From contig NC_092807.1 in assembly GCF_040954645.1 (NCBI RefSeq), positions 51,158,991-51,222,990 on the forward strand: a stretch of DNA of 64,000 nucleotides, in the 5' to 3' direction. How positions within the stretch are numbered: the stretch's first letter is position 1; each line of letters starts with the position of its first letter. Of the stretch, positions 11,700 through 20,290 are shown in pieces. The notes under the pieces are model-generated. The model did not search any database, had not been told where the DNA came from, and saw only the letters and a program-made list of their open reading frames with translations. A program made the position numbers and the translations under genes. Source of the DNA: Diabrotica undecimpunctata (Eukaryota; Arthropoda; Insecta; Coleoptera; Chrysomelidae).

Positions 11700-12368
11700 A
11701 TGCTGCTAGTACAACTCTCAGTAAAACAGTTGCGAGAGCAACTAGAAGAATGCGATGAAGATTGCAGCGGGTCCAAGAAGATCCTCCAAGAACGACTGAA
11801 GAATGTTCTTAACAAGAATGGAGATGACCCAGAGACATTCCAGTTTCAGTCAGCGGAAGAAGCAGTGTTAATGAAGATAGAAGAAACTTCTAAAAAAATT
11901 GAAGAAACTTCTAAAAAAACTGATGATAAATTCGAGACTGTTTCCAAAAGATTCGATGAAACGTCTCAAATGATTGAAGTAACTTCGCAAAAAATTGAAG
12001 AATCTTCTCGAAAGAATGATGAAAGATTCAATGAAACGTCTCAAACTATTAAAGAAATAGCTAGACAAAACGACGAGAAATTCGAAAATATGTCTAGAAG
12101 ATTCGACGAAGTATGTAATCAAAACAATGACAAATTTGAAGAAGTCACAAGAACATTCGATAAAGTAGAAGAGAAGATCAAACAGTTAGAGAGCATGATA
12201 ACTAATACAAAAGTGCTACCACCAGTTAACACAATAGCCTTAGATCCGGTAGTGAAAGAAGAATCACCTAGAGACGAAACGACACATAATATGAGATTCA
12301 AATTGCCACCATTTGATGGAAAGTCTTCTTGGTCCATTGGACAGAACAAGAAAAAGCTGTTTCCTTGA
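11700..12368 (+). CDS. gag: gypsy gag, N-terminal part (frame-broken)
   Basis: ATG at 11700, 163 bases after the 5' LTR, opens 222 codons. Residues 5-42 (LSVKQLREQLEE, then SGSKKILQERL) resemble a SAP fold, a small helix-extended-helix module that often binds nucleic acid. Residues 55-165 form a charged coiled coil built of repeats such as KFETVSKRFDETSQ and RFNETSQTI. Then follows the start of the capsid region (MRFKLPPFDGKSSWS). Right after this the frame goes astray and ends at 12368, while the rest of capsid continues in another frame from about 12329. I read this as an internal deletion plus frameshift specific to this copy or lineage. Confidence 0.85.
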   Translation: MLLVQLSVKQLREQLEECDEDCSGSKKILQERLKNVLNKNGDDPETFQFQSAEEAVLMKIEETSKKIEETSKKTDDKFETVSKRFDETSQMIEVTSQKIEESSRKNDERFNETSQTIKEIARQNDEKFENMSRRFDEVCNQNNDKFEEVTRTFDKVEEKIKQLESMITNTKVLPPVNTIALDPVVKEESPRDETTHNMRFKLPPFDGKSSWSIGQNKKKLFP

Positions 12369-12934
12369 CTGCTGCTTTACGAGGTGATGCTGCAGATATC
12401 CTAAGATCGATTCCTAAGGGTCAAGAAAAATGTTACCAGACCTTGTTTACCCGACTAGACAAACGTTATGGAGATGCTCATCTACAACAAGTCTACAAGG
12501 CGCAACTAAGAAGTAGAATTCAACGAGCAAGTGAAAATTTGCAAGAGTTTGAAGCAGATGTTGCTCGTATAGTGCGGTTGGCTTATCCGGATGTACCAGA
12601 CAACATTTTAGAAGAAATTGCTGTAGATACCTTCGTCAATGGGTTAAAAGAAACTGAATTACAGAAAGCTTTACGACTAGCAAGACCGAAAGTTCTAGAT
12701 GAAGCGCTCGCTATTGCCTTGGAACATGAAACAGCTAGTCAAACTTCACGGAGTCATCGAGTAAGAACCATTGAAGAAGGCGACGAACCAAACGATGAAC
12801 GTCTGGAAGAAATGGTACGAAAAGTAGTTCGTAACACGATGCCGAAGAGACGCGAGCCCAGATGTTGGAATTGCGGTGACGTAGGTCATATTCGCCGTAA
12901 TTGCAAGAAAATGATACAACAGTCGGAAAACTAG
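12329..12934 (+). CDS. gag: gypsy gag, capsid remainder and nucleocapsid
   Basis: Continues the capsid-like sequence from WTEQEKAVSLTAALRGDAAD, typical of the conserved gypsy Gag core, through the capsid C-terminal region, to a CCHC knuckle. The knuckle is C (12863), C (12872), H (12887), C (12902), i.e. C-x2-C-x4-H-x4-C, the usual RNA-packaging nucleocapsid finger. The frame ends at TAG 12932-12934 and overlaps pol, which lies in the -1 frame. It has no credible start of its own and is the displaced second half of gag. Confidence 0.85.
   Translation: MVHWTEQEKAVSLTAALRGDAADILRSIPKGQEKCYQTLFTRLDKRYGDAHLQQVYKAQLRSRIQRASENLQEFEADVARIVRLAYPDVPDNILEEIAVDTFVNGLKETELQKALRLARPKVLDEALAIALEHETASQTSRSHRVRTIEEGDEPNDERLEEMVRKVVRNTMPKRREPRCWNCGDVGHIRRNCKKMIQQSEN
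12901..12934 (+). promoter_or_regulatory. gag-pol overlap, candidate -1 frameshift window
   Basis: The pol frame is closed by TAA at 12898-12900 and gag ends at 12934, so any ribosomal frameshift must occur between them. Candidate slip sites are the A-rich AAGAAAATG near 12905-12913 and GGAAAAC at 12925-12931, just before the gag stop. Neither is a textbook heptamer. Confidence 0.45.
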
Positions 12935-15900
12935 AACGGGTCGACAACAAGGGGCAACTGCCGACCTCGAGAAACACAGCCCCCATAGTAACTGTGAACA
13001 TTACGTCCTCAGGTGGAATTCATAGCTTGTACATAGAGGGTCGTATCAATAATAAATGTAGATCGTTTTTGGTAGATACAGGTGCAACGAGAACTATTGC
13101 ACGGCCAGAAGTAGTACGAGGCCATCTTAAATTATTGCCTGCAACAGTAAAGCTTAGAACAGCAACTGGTGAGATAATTAATACATATGGCGAGGCTAAT
13201 ATGTCAGTATCCATTGGCCAGACCACAGTGAAACATACAGTATTAATTGCAGAGATCTCCGATGAGTTCATATTGGGGATGGATTTACTAAGGAAAGTTG
13301 GGGCTGTATTGAATGTCAAAGATGGAGTTCTCGAGATCAGTGGAGTTGAGTTGCCGTTTCATGAAGAGAAAGAAGATGTTATCAGCTTAATAACTACTTG
13401 TGACGTAACAATACCCGGTAATAGTGAGAAAATTTTGATGACCAGACCTGATGGTTACTGCCGAGAGGGAAGTTTAAGGATGGTCGAAGATGTGAATAAT
13501 GCCGAGTTCCTAACAGCAAAAGCTTTGGTGAGAATTCGAGATGTCGTTCCTGTAAGAGTTATGAATTTAAAGGGAACTGCTATTAAGTTAAGTAAAAGAA
13601 CTTTGATCGGACAGTGTGTTCCCGTGGCTTCGATTTGTTCCATGAATACTAATGAGAAACCGTCGAAATCTAAGTATCCAAAGGAGCTTGTTGAGACGAT
13701 GATTAAAACGTGCCAAGATCTTGATGATGAACGAACTAAAAAAGTGAAGTCTATGCTAATAGAATTTCAAGATGTTTTTGCCATGGATAAGAAGGATAAT
13801 GGTAAAACAAGCATAGTAAAGCATAAAATTAATACCGGAGACGCTCAGCCAATCAGACAACAACCTAGACGACTTCCATTTGCGAAAAGAGATGAAGCCG
13901 AAGACATTATCAAAGATATGAACAAACAAGGGGTAATTGAACCATCAAACAGTCCATGGACATCACCAGTAGTCCTAGTAAAGAAGAAAGATGGTTCAAC
14001 ACGTTTTTGTATTGACTACCGACAGCTCAATGCAGTAACTAAAAAAGATAGTTATCCTTTGCCCAGAATAGACGATACTTTGGATACACTTTCTGGTTCT
14101 CGTTGGTTCTCCACACTCGATCTGAAAAGTGGATATTGGCAAGTAGACATGGAGCCAGCTGATCGTGAAAAAACCGCATTCTCGATAGGATCAGGGCTTT
14201 GGCAGTTCACAGTTATGCCCTTTGGTTTATGTAATGCCCCGGCCACATTTGAAAGATTAATGGATGCAGTTTTAAGAGGTCTAACATGGAAAACATGCCT
14301 GGTTTATTTGGATGATGTAATTGTAGTTGGAAGATCCTTCGATGAACATGCCAATAACCTAACAGAAGTCTTTCAACGATTGCGGGCAGCGAATCTGAAG
14401 TTGAGTCCGAAGAAATGTCACTTGTTTCGACGAGAAGTGAAGTACGTGGGACATATTGTAGCAAGTAATGGTGTAACAGCTGATCCTGAAAAACTTGCAG
14501 CAATTAAGGATTGGCCAGTACCAAGAGATAAACACGAAATTAGAAGTTTTCTTGGCCTATGTACATATTACCGACGTTTTGTCCAAGGATTTGCCAACAT
14601 CTCCAAGCCATTAACAAAGTTGACAGAAGAAGGCAAAGAATATACATGGAGCGAGGAGTGTCAAAGAGCTTTCGAACACTTACAAATGGCTCTGATCAGC
14701 GCACCGATTTTAAGCTACCCTAGACAGGCAGGAAAATTTGTGTTGGACACAGATGCAAGCAACAGTGCAATAGGAGCTGTTCTTTCCCAAATCCAAGATG
14801 GGCAGGAGAAAGTCATCGCTTACTTTAGCAAAGTCTTGTCAAAACCAGAAAGAAACTATTGCGTTACCAGGAGAGAATTGCTAGGCGTAGTGAAGGCTTG
14901 TGAGCATTTCCATAAATACTTGTATGGCAGAAAGTTTCTTCTTCGCACGGATCACGCTGCTCTAAAATGGCTCCTACAATTTCGTAATCCAGAGGGCCAG
15001 ATGGCAAGATGGTTAGAACGATTACAAGAATATGATTACGAGATCGAACACAGGGCTGGCAGAGTTCATTCAAATGCTGATGCCCTTTCGAGACGGCCGT
15101 GCAGTGCAAATTGTAATCACTGTCTTAAATTAGAAGAACGACTTTGCCCCGTGAGACGAACCACCGTCATTAATGAGCAATGGCAGCCTCAACAGCTACA
15201 AGACGCTCAAACAGATGATCCATGTATAAAAAGAGTATTGGATTGGATGCGTCGAAGTGAAAGACCTTCTTGGCATGACATTAGTGCATGTAGTCCAGAA
15301 GTCAAGTGTTACTGGAGCCAATGGAATTGCCTAGTGCTGAAAGATGATCTTCTGTATAGAACCTTTGAGAACGATGATGGTACAGAAACTAAGCTTCAGT
15401 TGATTGTACCTAAAAGTAAAGTGTCAGAAGTATTGCGTCAGCTACATGACGGTGCATCAGGTGGACACTTTGGTATCACGAAGACTCTGCAAAAGGTTCG
15501 AGAACGGTTCTATTGGGTGAACTGTAAAGATGATGTAAGAAGGTGGTGCCGGAAATGTGAACTGTGTGCAACCAGTAATGGTCCAGTTGGTAAAAAGAGG
15601 GCACCCATGAGACAGTACAATGTTGGTAGTCCTATGGAAAGAGTAGCAATCGACATTGCAGGTCCACTTCCAGAGACAAATGATGGAAATAAATATATCC
15701 TGGTAGCCATGGATTATTTTACGAAATGGACTGAGGCCTATGCGATACCAAATCAAGAAGCTGCTACCGTTGCAGAGGTACTTGTTAAAGAATTCTTTAG
15801 CCGATTTGGTGTTCCCTTGGAGATCCACTCCGACCAAGGGCGAAACTTCGAGTCAACCCTTTTCCAAAACGTTTGTAAATTGATTGGTGTCAATAAGACC

Positions 15901-17142
15901 AGGACGACACCCCTGCATCCTCAATCAGATGGAATGGTCGAGAGAATGAACCGAACGATGGGTAAACACCTGTCCAAAGTTGTATCAGAACACCAAAGAG
16001 ATTGGGACCAGCACATTCATTTATTCCTAATGGCCTACCGCTCGGCCGTAAATGAAACTACAGGCCAGACTCCAACCTGCCTGATGTTAGGTCGTGAAGT
16101 TCGTTTGCCCTGCGACCTAGAGTTTGGCTGCAGACCTTCCGAAGAACATGTTGCAAGCGAAGATTATGTCGACCGCCTGAAGTTAAGAATGAACATTCAT
16201 GAACTTGTCCGACAACACATCCAGATAGCCAGTGACAGAATGAAAGATCAATATGATTCTCGATGCAAGAGTGAAAGCTACGAAGTAGGTGATCTTGTGT
16301 GGCTTTATAATCCACAACGTCGTCGAGGCTTGTCTCCCAAACTGCAAAGACAATGGGAAGGTCCGTATGAAATTAAAAAGAAAATAAATGACGTAATATA
16401 CCGAATTAAGAAGTTGCCGAAAGGTAAACCAAAAGTAGTTCACATAAATCGTCTTGCACCATATGCTGGCTCAAATGACACAGAAGAAGCACGAACCCTT
16501 CAACATGAGATCAAAGATGACCGGCGACCAAGCTTTAATGAATTTATGTCAAATTACGCAGAGAGAAAGAGTGCTAGATTCGGCGTGACCACAGAAGTTC
16601 AGCAGGATCTTTTTAGTGTTCCGCATAACGTCTCTCTAGCCCACTGTGTTTCCCAAGATCTTGAGATGACTAAAGGAATCTCATCCGTATTTTATAATAA
16701 ATTCGGTCGTTTGGACGAGTTAAAAAACCAGCAGCCTAAAGTTGGAAGAGTACTGAGATTAGAAGATGGTTCTCGATCTTTGCTGTATATGGTGACCAGG
16801 AAGTCGTATACAGACAGGGCAAGCTACGAGGATATATGGCGTGCTCTAACTAATTTGAAGAAAATTGTGTGCAATTACGACATCAAGAATTTGGCCTTAC
16901 CCAAGATAGGCCATGCACTAGATAATCTGGACTGGAAGATTGTCAGAAGCATGCTTGAAGTAATCTTCCGAGAAACCGGCGTACGAATTACTGTGTGTTG
17001 CATTAACCCGATGAGATCGCATCCTTCAAAGTCAGTAGACTGTTATTTCTTTCTAAAGGGTTCATGCAGAGCTGGAGAGTCCTGTAGATTCCGCCATCCT
17101 GTGCCTACATATAGAGTTGCTGATCGGGACGATCAGATTTAA
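12901..17142 (+). CDS. pol: gypsy pol: PR-RT-RNase H-integrase-macrodomain-CCCH
   Basis: Open for 1413 codons, entered from gag by -1 frameshift rather than its own ATG; residues are counted from 12901. Protease: DTGA at 59-62. Reverse transcriptase: about 325-505, first Asp 407 in TLDLKSGYWQV and YLDD at 469-472. RNase H: Asp616/Asp618, Glu659, Asp684. Integrase: zinc site H849, H856, C886, C889, then D918, D978 and E1014 with the classic 35-residue spacing. After integrase (to about 1195) it continues for over 200 residues: a macrodomain-like block at about 1236-1367 and a CCCH finger at C1381, C1389, C1395, H1399. Nothing appears broken. The stop overlaps the polypurine tract, so there is no envelope gene. 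Confidence 0.95.
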   Translation: MQENDTTVGKLERVDNKGQLPTSRNTAPIVTVNITSSGGIHSLYIEGRINNKCRSFLVDTGATRTIARPEVVRGHLKLLPATVKLRTATGEIINTYGEANMSVSIGQTTVKHTVLIAEISDEFILGMDLLRKVGAVLNVKDGVLEISGVELPFHEEKEDVISLITTCDVTIPGNSEKILMTRPDGYCREGSLRMVEDVNNAEFLTAKALVRIRDVVPVRVMNLKGTAIKLSKRTLIGQCVPVASICSMNTNEKPSKSKYPKELVETMIKTCQDLDDERTKKVKSMLIEFQDVFAMDKKDNGKTSIVKHKINTGDAQPIRQQPRRLPFAKRDEAEDIIKDMNKQGVIEPSNSPWTSPVVLVKKKDGSTRFCIDYRQLNAVTKKDSYPLPRIDDTLDTLSGSRWFSTLDLKSGYWQVDMEPADREKTAFSIGSGLWQFTVMPFGLCNAPATFERLMDAVLRGLTWKTCLVYLDDVIVVGRSFDEHANNLTEVFQRLRAANLKLSPKKCHLFRREVKYVGHIVASNGVTADPEKLAAIKDWPVPRDKHEIRSFLGLCTYYRRFVQGFANISKPLTKLTEEGKEYTWSEECQRAFEHLQMALISAPILSYPRQAGKFVLDTDASNSAIGAVLSQIQDGQEKVIAYFSKVLSKPERNYCVTRRELLGVVKACEHFHKYLYGRKFLLRTDHAALKWLLQFRNPEGQMARWLERLQEYDYEIEHRAGRVHSNADALSRRPCSANCNHCLKLEERLCPVRRTTVINEQWQPQQLQDAQTDDPCIKRVLDWMRRSERPSWHDISACSPEVKCYWSQWNCLVLKDDLLYRTFENDDGTETKLQLIVPKSKVSEVLRQLHDGASGGHFGITKTLQKVRERFYWVNCKDDVRRWCRKCELCATSNGPVGKKRAPMRQYNVGSPMERVAIDIAGPLPETNDGNKYILVAMDYFTKWTEAYAIPNQEAATVAEVLVKEFFSRFGVPLEIHSDQGRNFESTLFQNVCKLIGVNKTRTTPLHPQSDGMVERMNRTMGKHLSKVVSEHQRDWDQHIHLFLMAYRSAVNETTGQTPTCLMLGREVRLPCDLEFGCRPSEEHVASEDYVDRLKLRMNIHELVRQHIQIASDRMKDQYDSRCKSESYEVGDLVWLYNPQRRRGLSPKLQRQWEGPYEIKKKINDVIYRIKKLPKGKPKVVHINRLAPYAGSNDTEEARTLQHEIKDDRRPSFNEFMSNYAERKSARFGVTTEVQQDLFSVPHNVSLAHCVSQDLEMTKGISSVFYNKFGRLDELKNQQPKVGRVLRLEDGSRSLLYMVTRKSYTDRASYEDIWRALTNLKKIVCNYDIKNLALPKIGHALDNLDWKIVRSMLEVIFRETGVRITVCCINPMRSHPSKSVDCYFFLKGSCRAGESCRFRHPVPTYRVADRDDQI
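16606..17001 (+). other. macrodomain (OARD1/TARG1-like) module in pol
   Basis: Residues about 1236-1367 of pol. The pattern SLAHCVSQDLEMTKGI then FYNKFGRLDEL, LLYMVTRKSYTDRASYED, LALPKIGHALDNLDW and RITVC follows, in order, the landmarks of small macrodomains of the OARD1 (TARG1) group, which remove ADP-ribose from glutamate side chains and cleave O-acetyl-ADP-ribose. The catalytic aspartate position of TARG1 (Asp125 in human, from memory) matches D1341. The nucleophile Lys84 position appears as R1300, with a lysine next to it at 1301. Activity is therefore plausible but not certain. Confidence 0.82.
17041..17097 (+). other. CCCH zinc finger at the pol C-terminus
   Basis: C1381-x7-C1389-x5-C1395-x3-H1399, reading CYFFLKGSCRAGESCRFRH. 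This spacing fits CCCH fingers that usually bind RNA. It follows the macrodomain by about 14 residues and ends 14 residues before the stop. Confidence 0.85.
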
Positions 17143-17153
17143 GAGGGGAGCAG
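17142..17153 (+). promoter_or_regulatory. polypurine tract
   Basis: AGAGGGGAGCAG directly before the 3' LTR; it overlaps the last base of the pol stop codon. Expected site of plus-strand priming. Confidence 0.8.
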
Positions 17154-17433
17154 TGTAACGAAATAGCCCATCTCCGAAACGTCATAATTCTTAGAAGGAC
17201 GAATCTAGAAAACGCTAGAATCGGCATGTCAATAGCTCCCGTCTTTCGGACGGGTGATGTCGATCGGGCAATTAGAGGTGGGACAACGCCAGAATGTTCT
17301 CGAATAGTAACTTTAGTATATATACAAGTAACGATGATTAGGAGTTAGTGGATAAGAGAGTACCGAACTGTAAAGTTATAAATAAATATATGTATATAAA
17401 TTCGAACCGCTCGTTTTATTTAATCACGCTACA
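17154..17433 (+). repeat. 3' LTR of the gypsy element
   Basis: 280 bp, apparently identical to the 5' LTR, followed by the GTAT duplicate at 17434-17437. Confidence 0.95.
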
Positions 17434-18041
17434 GTATGTTTCTGATTAGTTTCGACAATTTGTTCTCTAGAAATACGCTTGGATGCTGTTGTTGGCTCAG
17501 ATATGAAGTACTAGTACACTTCTTAAAACGAAGAATAGTCAAAAGGGATAAACTCTTACCGTGGTTCATCGCAGAATTCTTGTTCCTTTAAAGTCCTTCA
17601 GGGTCTATTTCGACCAAGAAGTTACATATCTTGAACATTTTCCCGAAGGTCTAATTTAATTGGTACGGTTCCTACAACAATATTCAAGGTATACCTTTGC
17701 GTTACAGCTCTATAATTCTTCCATAATACAGAATGAAATAAGATCTCAAAGGATATCTATACTTTAATGGCAACACATTGATTTATAATACTTACCTAAT
17801 AGCAACTTATTGAGGCCCAAAGAACGCAATTAGGCTAATAATGTTTAATCTCCATTCCTTACCTGAAACAAAAAAAAACTATGTTAGTATCAATAGCAAG
17901 CTTAAATCTTCCTACCTTATCCCCGTTTAAGTTTCATCTTCTTAAGGATTGATGCCTTATGAAGATCAACGAAGGCGAAACTACCAGGTACCCCTGTCCT
18001 GCACCCATAAAACTAAATGTTATTTTGTCATTTACTTAGTA

Positions 18042-18065
18042 ACACATATTTTATGAAATATGTGT
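18042..18065. repeat. 10-bp stem hairpin
   Basis: ACACATATTT and its complement AAATATGTGT separated by TATG. Confidence 0.7.
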
Positions 18066-18077
18066 ACCTGTGAAAAA

Positions 18078-18104
18078 GTCCCAGGGAACTGCTTTCCCTG
18101 GGAC
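18078..18104. repeat. 11-bp GC-rich hairpin
   Basis: GTCCCAGGGAA and TTCCCTGGGAC are exact complements around a 5-nt loop, CTGCT. GC-rich in an AT-rich setting and only 12 bp after another hairpin. Confidence 0.75.
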
Positions 18105-18612
18105 TACCAAACTTTGCAGTCATTTTTGAATGATATAATACACAATCTTAACCACAATGAACGCACATCTTCATTAAGTAAGTAATTTTTGTATTTAAAA
18201 AAGAAATTAATGTTTTTAACGTTTTTACGAACATTTTTATTTGTTATTTAAAATCAACATATTTTTTCAGTCTAATTCTGGTTCAAAATGTTGATGCTTC
18301 TTTTCATGAGAGCTCACAAACTAAAGCAGTCTGATTTAGAACCCTCCAGCCTCATATGCTTCCCTATCTTTATTTATAAACCTAAACTTTTTTCGCACAT
18401 TTTTGTTTTAGCTACTTACAAATTTTTCTAGAGGTTGATGCTTTCTTCAGTCATTCATTCTCATGATATCAATAGCTTTTAGTCCATTCTAAATTTTAGA
18501 TGAAGAGTGAATATTTAGTTTGTGCACACTTTTTTTTGCTAACAAATACTTGTCTGTTTAAGCGTAATATATCATTCCATTCAGAAAAATAAAATAGAAT
18601 AAAAAAACGAAA

Positions 18613-18616
<4 letters not shown>

Positions 18617-18662
<46 letters not shown>
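18617..18662. repeat. (TA)n microsatellite
   Basis: About 45 bp of alternating A/T at the 3' end of the RTE copy that follows on the minus strand. Confidence 0.95.
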
Positions 18663-18665
<3 letters not shown>

Positions 18666-19530
18666 TTCATTCATTTTGGCTTTACAACCCTGTGTGGGTC
18701 CTAGCCTCCCCAAGAATTTTTCTCCAGTCGTCCCTATCCATCGCCTTCCTCCGCCAAGCACGTATTTCCATATTTCTCATGTCTTCATCGATGTTATCTA
18801 GGAATCTTGTTCTGGGTCTTCCTCTTCTTCTTTGACCAATAGGTCTATCAAGGAGCGTTTTTCTAGCTGGGTCGGTTTGCTCCATCCGCATTACATGGCC
18901 TACCCACCTCAGACGTCCTATCTTTATGTGTTTTACGATATCTGGTTCCTGGTATATCCTATAGAGTTCGAAGTTGTATCGTCTTCTCCAGACACCATTT
19001 TCATTTACCGCTCCATAGATGCGCCTTAGTATTTTTCTTTCGAAACATCCTAACATGTTTTCATTGCTTTTTGTTAAAGTCCAGGTTTCTGAACCATATG
19101 TTAGGACTGGGCGTATTATTGTTTTGTAGAGTTTTACTTTTGTATTTCTTGATATAACTGTAGGTTTAATAAGGGGATTAAGCCCAAAATAGCATCTATT
19201 AGCCGTGCAAATTCTGCGGTTTATCTCTGCGGTAGTGTCATTTTCAGTATTGACGAGCGTTCCCAGGTATACAAATTCGTTAACTGCTTCGATGACGTCA
19301 TTTTCTATAACAAGTGGCCGTAGTGTTTGTGGTTGCGTACCTATTTTCATGTATTTTGTTTTGTTGGTGTTTATTATTAAACCCATTTTTGTAGCCGCTT
19401 CCTTTAATGCTGCGTACGCCTCTCGTGCTGCGTTTTCCGTTCTCCCAACAATATTGATATCATCAGCATATGCTAAGATTTGCACAGATTTGTTATATAT
19501 TGAACCGGTAGTTGTGATTTGTGACGTACG

Positions 19531-19532
<2 letters not shown>
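18663..19532 (-). mobile_element. 5'-truncated RTE-type LINE with open RT C-terminal frame
   Basis: The minus-strand frame 19485-18682 (267 codons, open further upstream) starts at the catalytic box (QILAYADDINIVGR) and runs through TNKTKYMKIG, FVYLGTLVNTEN, RPVLTYGSETWTLTKSNEN and IGRLRWVGHVMRMEQ to GEARTHTGL and a TAA stop. After a short 3' UTR the element ends in (TGAA)n at 18661-18675. Both ends abut (TA)n arrays, so it probably inserted into a TA microsatellite. The frame has no internal stop, so the copy is young, but it lacks the endonuclease and most of the RT fingers and palm. Confidence 0.85.

Positions 19533-19625
<93 letters not shown>
19533..19625. repeat. (TA)n microsatellite
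   Basis: About 93 bp of alternating A/T at the truncated 5' end of the RTE copy. It is probably part of the same array as 18617-18662. Confidence 0.95.
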
Positions 19626-19628
<3 letters not shown>

Positions 19629-19876
19629 AACCACCTTTATCACAGTATGACCGCCTACAGCGTCTTCAGTGTGCAGGCCATGTATTTAGGATGAAAGAAA
19701 AAAAAACTGTTGAATGCAAGAATGCAGGAGAAGAGACCTATTGGAGGGGAGAGAGAGACCTATTGAAGGACGAGGACGCTAGAAATATATTGGCCGTCGA
19801 TAGTGGAGGAGAATGGCTACAGGCTGTAACGAATAGAGCTTTTCTGAGGAAGGTCACGGCTCGAATTAGACTGTAG
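19626..19876 (+). pseudogene. LINE ORF2 C-terminal fragment
   Basis: Reads SQYDRLQRLQCAGHVFRMKE and ends WLQAVTNRAFLRKV, matching the post-RT tail of RTE-like LINEs (the LRWxGHVxRM box). Only the final ~80 codons remain, directly after the TA array. Confidence 0.5.
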
Positions 19877-19912
19877 AGCCATAGGAATGATAAAAGAATT
19901 TATTAAATCTTA

Positions 19913-19952
19913 GCTCAGTACTTTCGACAAAACTGCTTATCATCAGAGCTTA
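19913..19952 (-). ncRNA. hammerhead-like motif, copy 1
   Basis: On the minus strand: CTGATGATAAGC, then TTTTGTCGAAAGTAC. It shares the CTGATGAT and CGAAA boxes with copies near 22510, 34021, 36530 and 43287, but its central stem is weak. Confidence 0.3.
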
Positions 19953-19974
19953 ATTGGCAACTTAAAGTTTCACT

Positions 19975-20290
19975 AAAATTCAGCACCAATAGCGATTCAA
20001 CTCTTCGTGAGTCTTTTCCGCGTTTACTATTGCTTCCATTCTCGTCAGTCCTGTGGCACTATTTCTCATTGGTCCTCTTCAATTTTCTCCAGATCCCCTC
20101 TGACTGCACCTGTCCACTTTTTTCTAGGCCGTCCTACAGATCTTCTCCCATTCGTCTTTCCCAAAACGCATTGTTTTCATTGCTTAGTCTATTGGCTTTA
20201 TAATATCTCACTAGATTGTCCTTTCCCAAAAGGGTCTTATTTTTGTGTCTGCGCTTACATTCCCTATCTCAGCAAAGAATTTACACAGAA
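19975..20290 (-). pseudogene. LINE ORF2 C-terminal fragment
   Basis: Minus-strand translation contains TNGRRSVGRPRKKWTGAVRG, the basic GRPRKKW box near the end of RTE-like LINE proteins, in pieces of different frames. No RT core remains. Confidence 0.5.

Larger units (their letters stand above)
11257..17433 (+). mobile_element. gypsy (Ty3-type) LTR retrotransposon, recent insertion
   Basis: Two 280-bp direct repeats (11257-11536 and 17154-17433) begin TGTAACG and end GCTACA. Compared line by line I saw no difference between them. The 4-bp target GTAT is duplicated at 11253-11256 and 17434-17437. Between the LTRs lie gag, an overlapping pol with PR-RT-RNase H-integrase order (gypsy type), and a polypurine tract. 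The pol frame extends past integrase into a macrodomain-like module and a CCCH finger. Total length is 6177 bp. Identical LTRs and intact pol show a recent insertion, but gag carries a frame break, so this copy probably needs help in trans. Confidence 0.96.
17438..18616. other. no gene seen; two short hairpins
   Basis: Flank of the gypsy insertion without coding signal. It contains the two hairpins listed separately at 18042-18104. Confidence 0.55.

Noticed and set aside
12329..12368. A programmed frameshift joining the two gag frames
   Set aside because: Capsid sequence is missing at the junction, which indicates a deletion rather than recoding.
16500..17142. An envelope-like domain at the end of pol
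   Set aside because: There is no signal peptide, transmembrane segment or separate frame; the region matches a macrodomain and CCCH finger instead.
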